DNA from: Palaemon carinicauda
Taxonomy: Eukaryota; Arthropoda; Malacostraca; Decapoda; Palaemonidae
Assembly (NCBI RefSeq): GCF_036898095.1
Contig: NC_090744.1
Coordinates: 11,300,420-11,364,419, forward strand
Direction of reading: 5' to 3'
Length of the DNA: 64,000 bases
Shown in pieces: positions 44,163 through 54,085 of this stretch. The position numbers and the translations under genes are program-made. Each line of letters starts with the position of its first letter. Positions within the stretch are counted from its first letter, which is position 1. Under the pieces are notes generated by a model that was given only the letters and a program-made list of their open reading frames with translations, was not told where the DNA came from and did not search any database.

Positions 44163-45160
44163 TTCCTTTGGTCATTTCCACATACACACTACTTCAAATA
44201 TTTATTCTAAACAGATTGAAGAAATAATTTGCAATCAATCAATAAAGAGAGAAAATGGAGATTTTCAAGGTAACCAAATAAGGCTTGGGAACTTACAAAT
44301 ATTTGGGAGATTTTTAAAAAAGGAATAAAAATTAAATTTACGATTCATAATATGTGTTTGATGGAGAGAACAAATCACAAATGAGATTACAGACATATGG
44401 TGTTCTTTTGCTTGATATCACTAACTTTGCTATGATTTAGACATGCAAAAGAAAGGAATAAAGACTGTTAGTCAAAAATAGTACGTATAAATATAAACGA
44501 TAAATGAACGGTAGCATTGGATAAAAATCAAGGCCCGGATTAAATGGGATTTTAAGAGAAATAATGAAGAAAATACATGAGAAACTATTTATAAATATAG
44601 GTACTAAGAAGTTTTTGATACCACAACCTAAAGGCTTCATGAATTTCGAAAAATCGAACAAATGATGGAATCTATGGACAAAAGGTGACAATAGAGGGTT
44701 AGGTCTCAAGCTGATCAAGGTTTATCATACACTTTAAAGTAACGTGTAATTTCCTAACTACACAAACCTCAGTTCTTTAATGGCTTTATCATGAGGAGGA
44801 ACTCCTTATAACCAAAACTAGCTGGTTTAATATCCTTTGAAATGTCTAAAGTACTTTTATCCTGTACAGGGAAGGAAGTGATGATTCCTAATGACCTACG
44901 ACCTTGGCATGAAGATACGCCAGGTGTTAGGTCACTACCTGAAACTGCTAGAAATGAAGGCTGGATGTATTGTCATTATAAACAGGTTTGCTTATATTTG
45001 ACCATCCTTCCTCTCATTTAAGAGGATGAGAAAGATACTTCTAAACTAAATCTATTTGTGGAAAGAGCTAGCTTGATCACGTGGCATAAATGCAACTAAC
45101 ATCCAATTCATCAAATAACGGGAATGATCCATGAGGAAGCTAGGTTTGCTACAAGATCTG
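44163..45160. other. AT-rich sequence, nothing assigned
   Basis: A short minus frame (44437-44718) is Leu/Phe/Tyr-rich, but no family is recognised. Confidence 0.4.
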
Positions 45161-45443
45161 TTGTGATACTACCGCTAGAGTGTTATTGGGTCCTTTGACT
45201 GGCCACACAAAATTACATTGGATCCCTCTCTCTGGTTACGGCTCATTTTGTCCTTGCCTACGCATACACCGAATAGTATGGCCTTTTCTTACCACATTCT
45301 CCTCTTTCCTCATACACCTGACAACACTGAGATCATCAAACAATTTATTTCCTTGTTTCCTTTCTCCACAGGGCTATTTTTCCCTGTTGGAGCCCTTGGG
45401 CTTATAGCATCTTACTTTTCCAACAAGGATTATAGCCTACCTT

Positions 45444-45484
<41 letters not shown>
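45161..45484 (+). mobile_element. Non-autonomous SINE-like element, full-length with LINE tail
   Basis: 5' part as at 249-430. From about 45340 the sequence changes to the LINE 3' tail ('CCTTGTTTCCTTTCTCCAC', 'GGGCTTATAGCATC', 'TTTTCCAACAAGGATTATAGCC') and then 12 AAT units. The shared tail with 48290-48440 suggests it was moved by that LINE's enzymes. Confidence 0.75.
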
Positions 45485-47395
45485 CCAAGGGACATGGGTA
45501 TACTGTACTCCAGTTGGTAATGGATGTAGAAGATTATCCGTCGATACCAGTCTGTCTTCAGGAACTGTGCCCCTTACAGGTTCTCCCTGAGCTGGGAAAA
45601 ATTCAGTCTCTCACTTCGGGCAATCAAATCTAAAATGGTTCTTTCATCTCCTCACTTACAGGACCAGTGCATTTCTTCTGCGGATGAAGGAATAGAAGTA
45701 GTGTCCTCTCCTGATGGAAGCCAAGTTGTCTTGGTCTCTGCTAGTAATCTCTTGTAGGGAGGAAATGAAAGAGGACTTGATATTGCAAGTGTCTGAGTTT
45801 TAGGTCCTAAACACTCACTCCTGAACCAAGGTGATGGAGAGCTTTTTATCCTCCAGAATGGCTTGTGACACAGGGAAACCATATCAACACAAACAATGGA
45901 CATTAAAAGCAGAACCTTCAGCATATTTTTTGCAGATCGCTCATGAGCGATAGAAGCGACTCACAGGACAATGTTTAAAATACTGACCATATATACTTAT
46001 TTTCTGAGCACAACCCCCTTTCCACCCAAGTTAGGACCATGGATGGCCAGGCAATGGCTGCTGATGACTCGGCAGATATGCCTCGAGGATCCCCCAAAGT
46101 TCCCAATCCCTAAATGAGGGTAAGGTTGTGGACAAGACTGGGCAAAGACATGCCATTTCTTACCTTCTCAGCAGGGCTCAAGGCAGTAAGAAGACGATTT
46201 AGAAGGTCGAAGACCTATCTTCCGCACATCACAAGTGTCCAAGTGTAATCGCCAAAGTGATGTGAACTTCCAAGGAAAAAGGTCAAGTTCCATGCAGTGT
46301 AAGCCCCCTAGAAGCTCATCAATTCTAGACGAGTCTTGTGAAGTCTAGACTTAGGTCTTAAAAGAAAACTTGATTTGAAGGCTTCCCGGTATCCTTCACT
46401 GCAAAGTTTGTGGAATTTCTCTGATGATAGACATAAGAAAACAGCTGATCCAGATACCATCAGCACGTGGCCGATTGGGAATGATTGAGGTGATGCTGAA
46501 TAATTGGTGAAATGAGATAATGGGTGGAAGGAGTAAGCGTCTAAAATTCCCATGAAGGGGCCCTCAATTGTTGCCGACAAACTTGGAATGAAGGGAAAAC
46601 TTGAAGTTTCTTGTTCAGCTGACATGGGGAGTAGATCGAGTGATGGAAAAAACTTGAACTTTTCCAACATACCAAGATGTAGGAATCAGAACTGAACCTT
46701 ACACTGAGTCCCTGTCGACTGAGTATGCTTGAAGAAAGCTCCTCGTCGATGAGAGTGCGGGCACTGACCCATTGTTTACGCAAGTCAAGAACGAAAGCAT
46801 AGCTGTTCTTAAACACTAATAAACGCTTTACCAAATTCCCTTGGAAAGGTTGTAAGCAGTAATGCTGCATGCAATACCAGTATGTTGAAAGAGCCAAGAG
46901 CTTTTCTTTTGTGGATCATATCTTTGGAATATATAAGATATTCAAGTGGATGCTCATCCGTACCCTGAAAAAATCTGTGCACCTTAGATTATCTGGAAGA
47001 GTGGAGTTCCCGCGATAAGGATAGTCATGCCACAACATTGATTGCCGATTAGTAGTACTACAGGAACTACAAAAGCGATTGTCGAGAGCCTTTCGTGAGG
47101 AACTATTCTTTCTGACAAATGAAATTAGGCTTGACAACAACTTAAGAATGAGTACAAAGACCTCCCTAATTCTATTTTCAGTCTTGAAGATCTCTGGTTT
47201 AGTAGGCGATGGACTAAAATCGGATGTCAGAGGGTAAATGATTCTTTCTCAACATTCTTCAAAGAACCCAAGACATTCATCGACCACCTGGAGCGTGGAA
47301 CAGGGAAATTCTCTGAAAAAAAGCAGGAGATAAAATGTGTATTCTGGTTTCCTTAAATAACTGAACTGCTGCTGGCTATTAAACTTTCTGAGGTT
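45485..47395. other. Unassigned region with scattered frames
   Basis: A 90-residue minus frame (45652-45924) starts with a hydrophobic leader ('MLKVLLLMSIVCV') and is followed by a perfect 5' splice site match (GTAAGTGAG near 45652). It could be a secreted-protein first exon or chance. Other frames at 46308-47140 show no recognisable domain. A decayed SINE lies at 45950-46145. Confidence 0.35.
45950..46145 (-). mobile_element. tRNA-derived SINE (family 1), copy 4, body only
   Basis: Reverse complement carries 'GAGTCATCAGCAGCCATTGCC', 'CCTAACTTGGGTGGAAAGGGG' and 'TATATATGGTCAGT'. The tRNA-like head is not preserved. Confidence 0.7.
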
Positions 47396-47399
47396 AAGG

Positions 47400-48440
47400 G
47401 ACACAGTCTTAACCTGCGAGTGCCTGTCCCGGGATGCAATAGAGATTTAGTTAAAATTAGTGCATGGTGCAAATTATGGGGTATGAAGTTGAATCCTAAC
47501 AAAACTCAAAGTATGATTGTAAGTAGGTCAAGGACGGTGGCTCCTCAACATCCGGATCTCAGTATTGATAATGTTTCTTTAAATTTGTATGACTCTTTTA
47601 AAATTTTAGGTGTGATTCTCGACGGCAAATTTACTTTTGAGAAACACATTAGGTCTGTGTCTTCTTCAATTGCACAAAAAATTGGCTTATAGAGAAAGTC
47701 TTACAATATTTTCGGTGATCAATCTATTCTGAAGAAGTGTTTTAATTCTTTCATTCTACCTTGTTTTGAGTATTGTTCTCCTGTCTGGTCTTCAGCTGCT
47801 GATTCTCATCTTAATTTGTTGGACAGAAACTTATGGTGTATTAAATTTCTTATTCCTGATCTAGATATTAATCTTTGGCACCGTCGTTCAATTACAGTAG
47901 TTCATTATGCATGTTGCAGAAGATTTTTCATAACTCGGACCATCCCTTACATTCAGATCTCCCTAGACAATTCTATCCTGTTCATAATACTAAGCACGCA
48001 GTTAATTCTAATAACCAGGTCTTCTCCATCATGAGGCTCAATATTACACAGTATTCTAGAAGTTTTATTCCAGCTGTTACCAAGTTGTGGAATGATCTTC
48101 CTAATCGGGTAGTTGAATCAGTAGAACTTCAAAAGTTCAAAGTTGGAGCAAATGTTTTTATGTTGACCAAGCTGACATGAGTCTTTTTATAGTTTATATA
48201 TGACATATCTGTTTTTTGACGTTAATAGTTTATATAGGACACATCTGTTTTGACGTTGTTACTGTTTATAGAATGATTTATTGTTAATTTATTCTCATTT
48301 ATTTATTTCCTTGTTTCCTTTCCTCACTGGGCTGCTTTTCCCTGTTGGAGCCCTGGGCTTATAGCATCTTGCTTTTCCAACTAGGGTTGTAGCTTGGCTG
48401 GTAATAATAATGATAATAATAATAATAATAATATTTATAA
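47400..48440 (+). pseudogene. LINE 3' fragment: end of reverse transcriptase and C-terminal domain
   Basis: 5'-truncated copy of a non-LTR retrotransposon. It reads 'WCKLWGMKLNPNKTQSMIVS' and 'FKILGVILDGKFTFEKHI', the thumb side of LINE reverse transcriptases (NxxKT and LGV blocks). After an in-frame TAG come 'FILPCFEYCSPVWSSA', then, after a frameshift, the terminal 'SFIPAVTKLWNDLPNRV' domain (47875-48180). It ends with the tail 'CTGTTGGAGCCCTGGGCTT...' and (AAT)n. The AAT tail and the C-terminal domain fit I/Jockey-like groups. Not functional. Confidence 0.85.
48402..48435. repeat. (AAT)n tail of the LINE fragment
   Basis: AAT units with one GAT; followed by a second short tail piece ('AAGGTTGTAGCTTAGCTAATAAT'). 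Confidence 0.9.
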
Positions 48441-48482
48441 CTAAGGTTGTAGCTTAGCTAATAATAGAAAAATAAATAAATA

Positions 48483-48840
48483 GAGGGGCACTCAGTAGAG
48501 TGCAGACCTTCGCTGCGAAAGCTTGTTTCTCGACCTCTTGCTCCATCTTGACCTAGACCTTTGACCTCAACATGTATTAATTGGCGTGGATTTTCATACA
48601 CTCAAATATGAACCAGGTTTAAAGCCTCTATGACAACGATGTCTAAACTTATAGCCGATTACACGAATTGGACATTTTGCTTGACTATAGCCAGAATTTA
48701 ATAGTTTCCAGCTTTATACACAACAGTTGATTCCTGCAAGTTTCATTACTACATTATTAAAATTGTGGCCAGGAAGCTGTTCACAAACACATATAAACAA
48801 GGGGTGAAACATAAACCTCCTTCCAACTTTGTTGGCGGGG
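48483..48840 (+). repeat. Second long copy of the 'GAGTGCAGACC' dispersed repeat
   Basis: Co-linear with 8975-9350, including the CTCAGTAGAGTGCAGACC start and the 'TTGGCGGGG' end. Inserted directly after the LINE tail. Confidence 0.75.
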
Positions 48841-49219
48841 TAAAAATACCAAACTAACAAAAATCTGGGTAAATATATACTTTAATTTCTAGCTAAATAC
48901 ATGAACCATATATTTTTCCTACTCGTTATCTTGTGTTTTATGCATTTCTGACCTTGATTATTGGGGCAAACCACCCATTCATGAGGTTTTGGACCCCTTT
49001 ATATAAAGACAATTATGGGGGACCCCAGTGTGAAACCGGGGTTTTTAAGGTGGGGGAAATGTCATAAACGAGTGATTTATAACAAAAATAATGGCCAGAA
49101 ATGCAAAATAAGAACAAGATAACCAGTTGGAAAAATATATGGATCATGTAAGTGGCTGAACATAGACCAAACATGATTATGTGTTGGAACAAATGATTAT
49201 TTAACACATTTGAGATTTT

Positions 49220-49415
49220 TAAAAGGGTACAGGACCTAACAAACCCACCTAACCTAACCTAGTTGTTCCCAGGTCACAACCCCTAGCCGGGGCTTGCCCA
49301 CGGACCCCTTCCCAGGTCGCAACCCCTAGCCGGCGGCAAGCCCCCAGGCCCCCTTCAAAGGTCAAAACCCCTAGCTGGGGGCAAGCCCCAAACCCCCTTC
49401 CCAGGTCACAAACTA
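49220..49415. repeat. GC-rich tandem array, about 46-bp unit
   Basis: Four partial units of 'CCCAGGTCACAACCCCTAGC' with 'GGGGCAAGCCC...CCCCCTT'. It is preceded by 'CCTAACAAACCCACCTAACCT', which also occurs at 61358-61388. Confidence 0.85.
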
Positions 49416-49449
49416 AAACAAAATCACAATTCACAAATAGATCCCTACC

Positions 49450-50425
49450 TTAAGTTTGAGAGGTCGAAGGCTGAGGGTCTTCCGTTGACAAAGGAAGAAC
49501 TGTCACTGACCCTGTCGTAGACGTAGATGGGTGGGGGTACAGTTTGGCGGCTTGAAGCAGGGAATTCAAACGCTCGGACCTCTTGTGCTGGAAAAATAAG
49601 CACACTTTAGTTTGCTAATTATTGAAAAAACGAAACTGAACATTAAAATACGTATTATAATAATTTTTACCTGGCAGATAAAGACATAACGAGATAAATA
49701 TTGAATAAAATTTCTTTTTGAATTCCCCCATGGAGAACGTAACTCTTGATATCCCGCCACAGCCTTTTAATGTTTTTGAGTACTGTATGTGCACCTGTCT
49801 GGGGATCCACAAAATTTTCTGAATGATTCACAGTGAGGCGCACATACCCCGCAGTGGCGAGATCTTTGTATCCTTCCCATGAATCACTGGATTACGCTCA
49901 TCGCCTTAATATAACGTTGTATCAAGGGCACAAGGGTCTCGGCATTTCTTGGTTGGTCCACCAAAGGGACCAAAAACATTTTTTTTTGCTCTCCCGCTCC
50001 ATCCCACCGAACACCCACACACCACACAAAGGTTATATTTTGACCTCCACTTCGACGACAATGCCAGGCCCACCAATAGCCGGCCAAGTTCTGGCAGTAA
50101 TTTTCCGCGACTTCCGACCAATAAGACCTCCTGTTAACCGAGGTTTGTAATGTCCAGCCAAGGTTATAGGTGACATTGCCGTGCGAAAAGGCCCTTTCAA
50201 GGAAATGATTCACGAACAGCAGAATTTCTCATGCTTGAACGTGAGCCTTTTCCAAGAAAGTGCCCTTAAATGCGGTTACGAAAAAACCGCATGCACGACG
50301 CTTTCCCTTCTTAGCAACCTTGACTGATCGATTACAAGCCCACTGATTAACTTGAGATCTAAAGACACATGGCTGTTGGCAGGAAGGGCATTGAATGTCT
50401 GAAGGGATGACTCCATGGTTCTATA
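49450..50425 (-). pseudogene. Merlin-type DNA transposase (ISXO2/IS1595-like), broken, with a spliced last exon
   Basis: Minus strand. N-terminal zinc ribbon near 50300-50400 ('CPSCQQPC' then 'WACNRS...RRACGFF', followed by 'KGTFLEKAH'). Next are 'SYWSEVAENYC', 'IGGPGIVVEVEV', 'WVFGGMERESKK', 'MFLVPLVDQPRNAETLVPLI', 'SDSWEGYKDLATAGYVRLTV' and 'NHSENFVDPQTGAHT', the block order of ISXO2-like catalytic domains. One in-frame stop and at least three frameshifts break it, and the first acidic site reads EVEV instead of the usual E(I/V)DE. An 83-bp intron (49588-49670, GT..AG) joins 'QYLSRYVFICQ' to a last exon 49450-49587 starting 'HKRSERLNSLLQAAKLYP'. Terminal inverted repeats were not located. 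Confidence 0.85.
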
Positions 50426-50429
50426 ACAA

Positions 50430-50890
50430 CTCATATGACCCTTTATTTTCTCTGCAAAAGAGGGAATGTATCTCCCACTCCCTCAGACAATAACCTTGGC
50501 ATATGGAAGCCATGATGAAACTGAAGAGAAAAGCGGGTGGGGATAGGTGTTGTAAAAGAACATACAGGAACTAATAAGGAACTATTTGTGAGCTGTTAAT
50601 TGATTTAAAAAAACCACCTGACAGATATGTCATTGTAAATGCACAGAAAGCTCCGCAATCCATGGAAAAAAAAAGCATGTGCAATAAGTCCCCTAAAGTC
50701 TCGCAATGTAAACAATGGACAGAGTAAAAAACTTACTTCACATTTAAATCGACCGATACGTAAGTTATTATGACCCAGCCCACATTAGACATATAGAGAA
50801 GGACAACAAGCTAGCCGGCATTCGTCCATTTCTTATAGCGAATTTAATTTTCGCAAGAAATTAAACTATCATATATCAACCTTGCTTTTT
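50430..50890. other. Unassigned sequence between the Merlin remnant and the SINE
   Basis: Probably contains the 5' end of the Merlin element; nothing else recognised. Confidence 0.35.
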
Positions 50891-50894
50891 TCAG

Positions 50895-51098
50895 GATTGT
50901 GGTAGCCTATTTGGTAAAGTTGCTGACTGGGGTTCGAGTCCCGCTCAAACTCGTTAGTTCCTATAGTAGCCACAACCTCACCATCCTTGCGAACTAAGGT
51001 TGGGGGATTTGGGGGTGCCTATAGGTCCACCTGCTGAGGTATCAGCATCCATTTCCTGGCCCTATCTTGTCCTATGTGCTGATCATATGTATATATAT
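50895..51098 (+). mobile_element. tRNA-derived SINE (family 1), copy 5, left part
   Basis: The best preserved head: box A-like 'GTGGTAGCCTATTTGGTAAAG' and a perfect box B 'GGTTCGAGTCC' (from 50931). It is cut at 51098 by the gypsy element and continues at 60183. Confidence 0.88.
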
Positions 51099-51553
51099 TG
51101 GTGTGCTACTGTCTTAAGCACACATTTGAGTATGAGTTGTTTTCAAATGTATTTGAATGGTTTACTGAACACATTTTAGTAGTTTTTAAGTTTTATTGTG
51201 AATAACAACTGAGTTAAACATCTCCATCACTGGAGGAAGCTGTGTTGGTCCACATGACCAATTCTGGTGAAGTTTAGATATGAACTGAACAAATTACTGA
51301 TATCCCAAAAATCGTACACTTGCTTTAATTTGGATAAGTGACGGAATCGGAAGACACCTGCATCCGGTGACGTCACAAACTTTCACACGAAGAGTTAATG
51401 TGTTGACACTAAGAAAGAATGACAACTTAGCATCTTACATCCTGTACACAATTTGAGTTGACCATAGCAAATCTCACGGCCAGCTCTTCCAACCAACATG
51501 ACATATTACGTCATTTGTTTTAAACATGTAATATTACTATTCTAAATATTACA
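51099..51553 (-). repeat. 3' LTR of the gypsy element
   Basis: 455 bp. Holds TGACGTCA (51368-51375) and TTACGTCA (51506-51513), both CRE/ATF-like, and on the minus strand AATAAA (51192-51197), a likely poly(A) signal. No clean polypurine tract abuts it; the nearest purine run is a poly-A stretch about 25 bp inside. Confidence 0.95.
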
Positions 51554-52284
51554 TAAGCTCGGCCAGCTATCTCAATTTTTTTTTTTTTACAAAAATTTAA
51601 CAACAAGCCGAAACATGGTTATTAGGTGTGACTGGACATACGTATCATTCTTTGTCCAAAACTAGCTATATCCAACTGAGGACGAATGTCCAAATAGGCA
51701 CATCAAAATTAATAACAATAATGCATACAAAAAAGATATTACCAAAGCAAAAAGAAAAATGCATGATAAAACCAAGATCATATATATGGTACATTGCTAG
51801 CAAATGATTACATGGTACCAAAAAACAAAACAAATTCTGACTTACAAATGATTCGGTAACTTGATAAAGAATAATTGTTACCTTTGTCAGAAACAAGATA
51901 CTCAATTTTTAGTGCACAAATACAAATTCCTGGTACGTACACGTACCACGGTTTCGTACATATATATATATATATATTTATATATAGGGCTGATACATTT
52001 TATTAGATGCCCATAGATTCTGTTATATATCTTATATTTTTTTTTTTTTTTTTTCTCTTTTCTTTTTTAACATTCCGGCTGATATATTTTTATTAGATGC
52101 CGAGAGAAAAAAAATGATTTATATCCTTTTTTATTTTATTTATTTTTTTAAATGTTATTTTAAATGTATTTTTAACAATGCAAATGTAGAGAATTTCTTT
52201 AATTACATATTACTAGCGTACTAATCAGCTTTTCATACAAACATCATCCTGACAAATTACTCCCTTAGCGAATGAGGTGGCCAC
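51554..52284 (-). other. Region between env and the 3' LTR of the gypsy element
   Basis: AT-rich, with T-runs (52028-52052) and a short TA array (51960-51977). No frame of note. It should hold the plus-strand primer, which I could not place with confidence. Confidence 0.6.
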
Positions 52285-53988
52285 TCATACAGCTTTGAAC
52301 TGGATCAGGTAAGGGGTATTGTCAGGGCTATTCAACTCGTTCCTTTGTAGCTGCTTGCTGTGCCGTAACCTACGCCAAACAAGGATGTTCACGGCGATAA
52401 AAATCAACGCCGTTACCAATAAACCTGCTAGTAATATAGGGTGAAGAATCTCTTTGTAAGTCGGCGACAGGTGGTCCTTTTCGGTAAGTTTCATTAAGCG
52501 TTTCGCCACACTTCCTTTATAGGGGAGAGGAAGTGCGGGCGTTGTAGAGGTCCACGTGAAGTTCGCGAAGTAAGCTCGTTCTCTGATGATTGTCCGTAGG
52601 CCAGTCACCATGGAATTCGGGGAAGTCCCGATACAGCCATCTGCTGCGACGAAGATGTGGTTGAATGATGTGGATCCGTCAGGGCATGATACATTGAAGC
52701 CGTCCTTGTCGTATCGTATCCACGAGCCATTATTTAGTCTGCAATTGAATTCTTTATTGTCAAAGGGATAAAGCTTATCCAGACAATTTTCACTTGTATG
52801 GGAGAGAGCACCGTCTAGCACTATACCTAACTCGCATGAATCCATCAAGTTTTTACGGAATTCAAATGAGTCAGCTGTACATATTTTTCTATCCATTGCG
52901 TCTGAACAGTGAGTTAATTGATTTAAGTCTTTAATGACCGTATATGTTTCCTTGTCTGGGGAAATCAATACGTGTCCTGTCAAACTGGATATTACTGGAT
53001 TTGAGTGATTCGTCATGAAAGTCGGAAATGGTGATATCCTGTAAGATTGCCAGGCATCAGAAGAATCAAAGGGAATTGTAATCCTAATCTTGTTATTATC
53101 TACGTTTACTGTAATTAGGCTGTAATAAAATTCTAACCTATGTTCGTCTAACAAAGGAACATAGCCTAGTTTATCCCTAGTGTTCTCCAGAACTAATTTT
53201 AAGTAACGTATAGGCAACAAATGGGGCGACAATACACCTTTAGTTGCTAACGTGATAGCTTCTACATAATCCTTGGATTTCTCAATGAAATGTGCAATTC
53301 TGTTATGTATGTGATCTATCTTTGAATCATAATACGTTAATGTTGCTAACAAATCCTGTACTTCCATAATTTGAACGATATTATCTGAATGTTCATTTAA
53401 CAAATCCATAATTTTATTGATTGAAGCTAACTGATCTCTTAGTTCTGACATAATCAATTCATCTTTATGAGTCAAGAACTCAATTTTCTTATTTTGATTA
53501 CTAATTTTAAGACGATTGGAAAGTCCTAAACCTAAACTTGCAACAGACCCAAAGATGCTTAATGCAGCATAAATGAACGGATTCCGTCTTTCTTTTTGTT
53601 CGTGTCCTACAGTCCACATCAAAAGGTCATAAGCCAAAGATCCTGTCTCTCCAGTCTTATTTTTTAAGTCATCAGATAGCATCTCTGCAACTTTTAATGT
53701 TGATCCAAGCAAACTCTTAGTAGTCAAATGAAAATGTCTCCTATGCAACTCATCCAATGATGCAGAAAACCTTGAAATGGCGGTTCTTAAGCTAGTGACA
53801 TCATTCTCTTGAAGAAAAATTGCTTGCATATGCACTTCGACAATTACGTTGGTTGATGTAATAAAAATGTCTTCTTGTCTTTCAACTATATTGCCATATT
53901 TAAAATATATATTCTTAGTCTTAGAACTCATCCCATACGAAACAAATGTCTGAGCGAACAATATCACTCCCAACAACAAAAAATTCAT
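52285..53988 (-). CDS. env: Envelope glycoprotein of the gypsy element (567 residues)
   Basis: Membrane fusion protein expected on the particle surface. Signal peptide at residues about 1-19. A basic ERR triplet at 133-135 lies just before a hydrophobic Gly-rich stretch (about 137-157) that looks like a fusion peptide, followed by a long helical, probably coiled-coil, region (about 158-250). Several Cys and N-glycosylation sequons come in the later half. One C-terminal membrane segment (about 517-538) is followed by a basic stop-transfer 'WRRLRH' and a short tail. This layout fits the F-like env of errantiviruses. Length is usual, and no stops or frameshifts were seen. A 3' splice site lies 9 nt before its ATG. 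Confidence 0.85.
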   Translation of the reverse strand: MNFLLLGVILFAQTFVSYGMSSKTKNIYFKYGNIVERQEDIFITSTNVIVEVHMQAIFLQENDVTSLRTAISRFSASLDELHRRHFHLTTKSLLGSTLKVAEMLSDDLKNKTGETGSLAYDLLMWTVGHEQKERRNPFIYAALSIFGSVASLGLGLSNRLKISNQNKKIEFLTHKDELIMSELRDQLASINKIMDLLNEHSDNIVQIMEVQDLLATLTYYDSKIDHIHNRIAHFIEKSKDYVEAITLATKGVLSPHLLPIRYLKLVLENTRDKLGYVPLLDEHRLEFYYSLITVNVDNNKIRITIPFDSSDAWQSYRISPFPTFMTNHSNPVISSLTGHVLISPDKETYTVIKDLNQLTHCSDAMDRKICTADSFEFRKNLMDSCELGIVLDGALSHTSENCLDKLYPFDNKEFNCRLNNGSWIRYDKDGFNVSCPDGSTSFNHIFVAADGCIGTSPNSMVTGLRTIIRERAYFANFTWTSTTPALPLPYKGSVAKRLMKLTEKDHLSPTYKEILHPILLAGLLVTALIFIAVNILVWRRLRHSKQLQRNELNSPDNTPYLIQFKAV

Positions 53989-54020
53989 CTTGGAAACCTG
54001 TAACGAGAAAAAATATATGT
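53989..54020 (-). promoter_or_regulatory. Splice acceptor in front of env
   Basis: On the minus strand 'TTTTTTCTCGTTACAG' ends at 53998, and the env ATG follows 9 nt later (53988). A spliced env RNA is the known strategy of the Drosophila gypsy errantivirus; here it is inferred from the site. The donor was not located. Confidence 0.65.
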
Positions 54021-54085
54021 AATTACTCCTGTATTAAAAAGAAAACTTTTTAGTTACAAAAATTAAAATTTTTCCTCACTTCTTT

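Noticed and set aside
46308..46670. C-terminus that looked a little like the end of a seven-helix receptor
   Set aside because: No NPxxY-type motif, no upstream helices in frame, and other frames equally open; not supportable.
50895..50950. Possible functional tRNA gene (good box A and box B)
   Set aside because: No cloverleaf acceptor pairing or anticodon stem fits, and the segment continues into a SINE body shared with four other loci.
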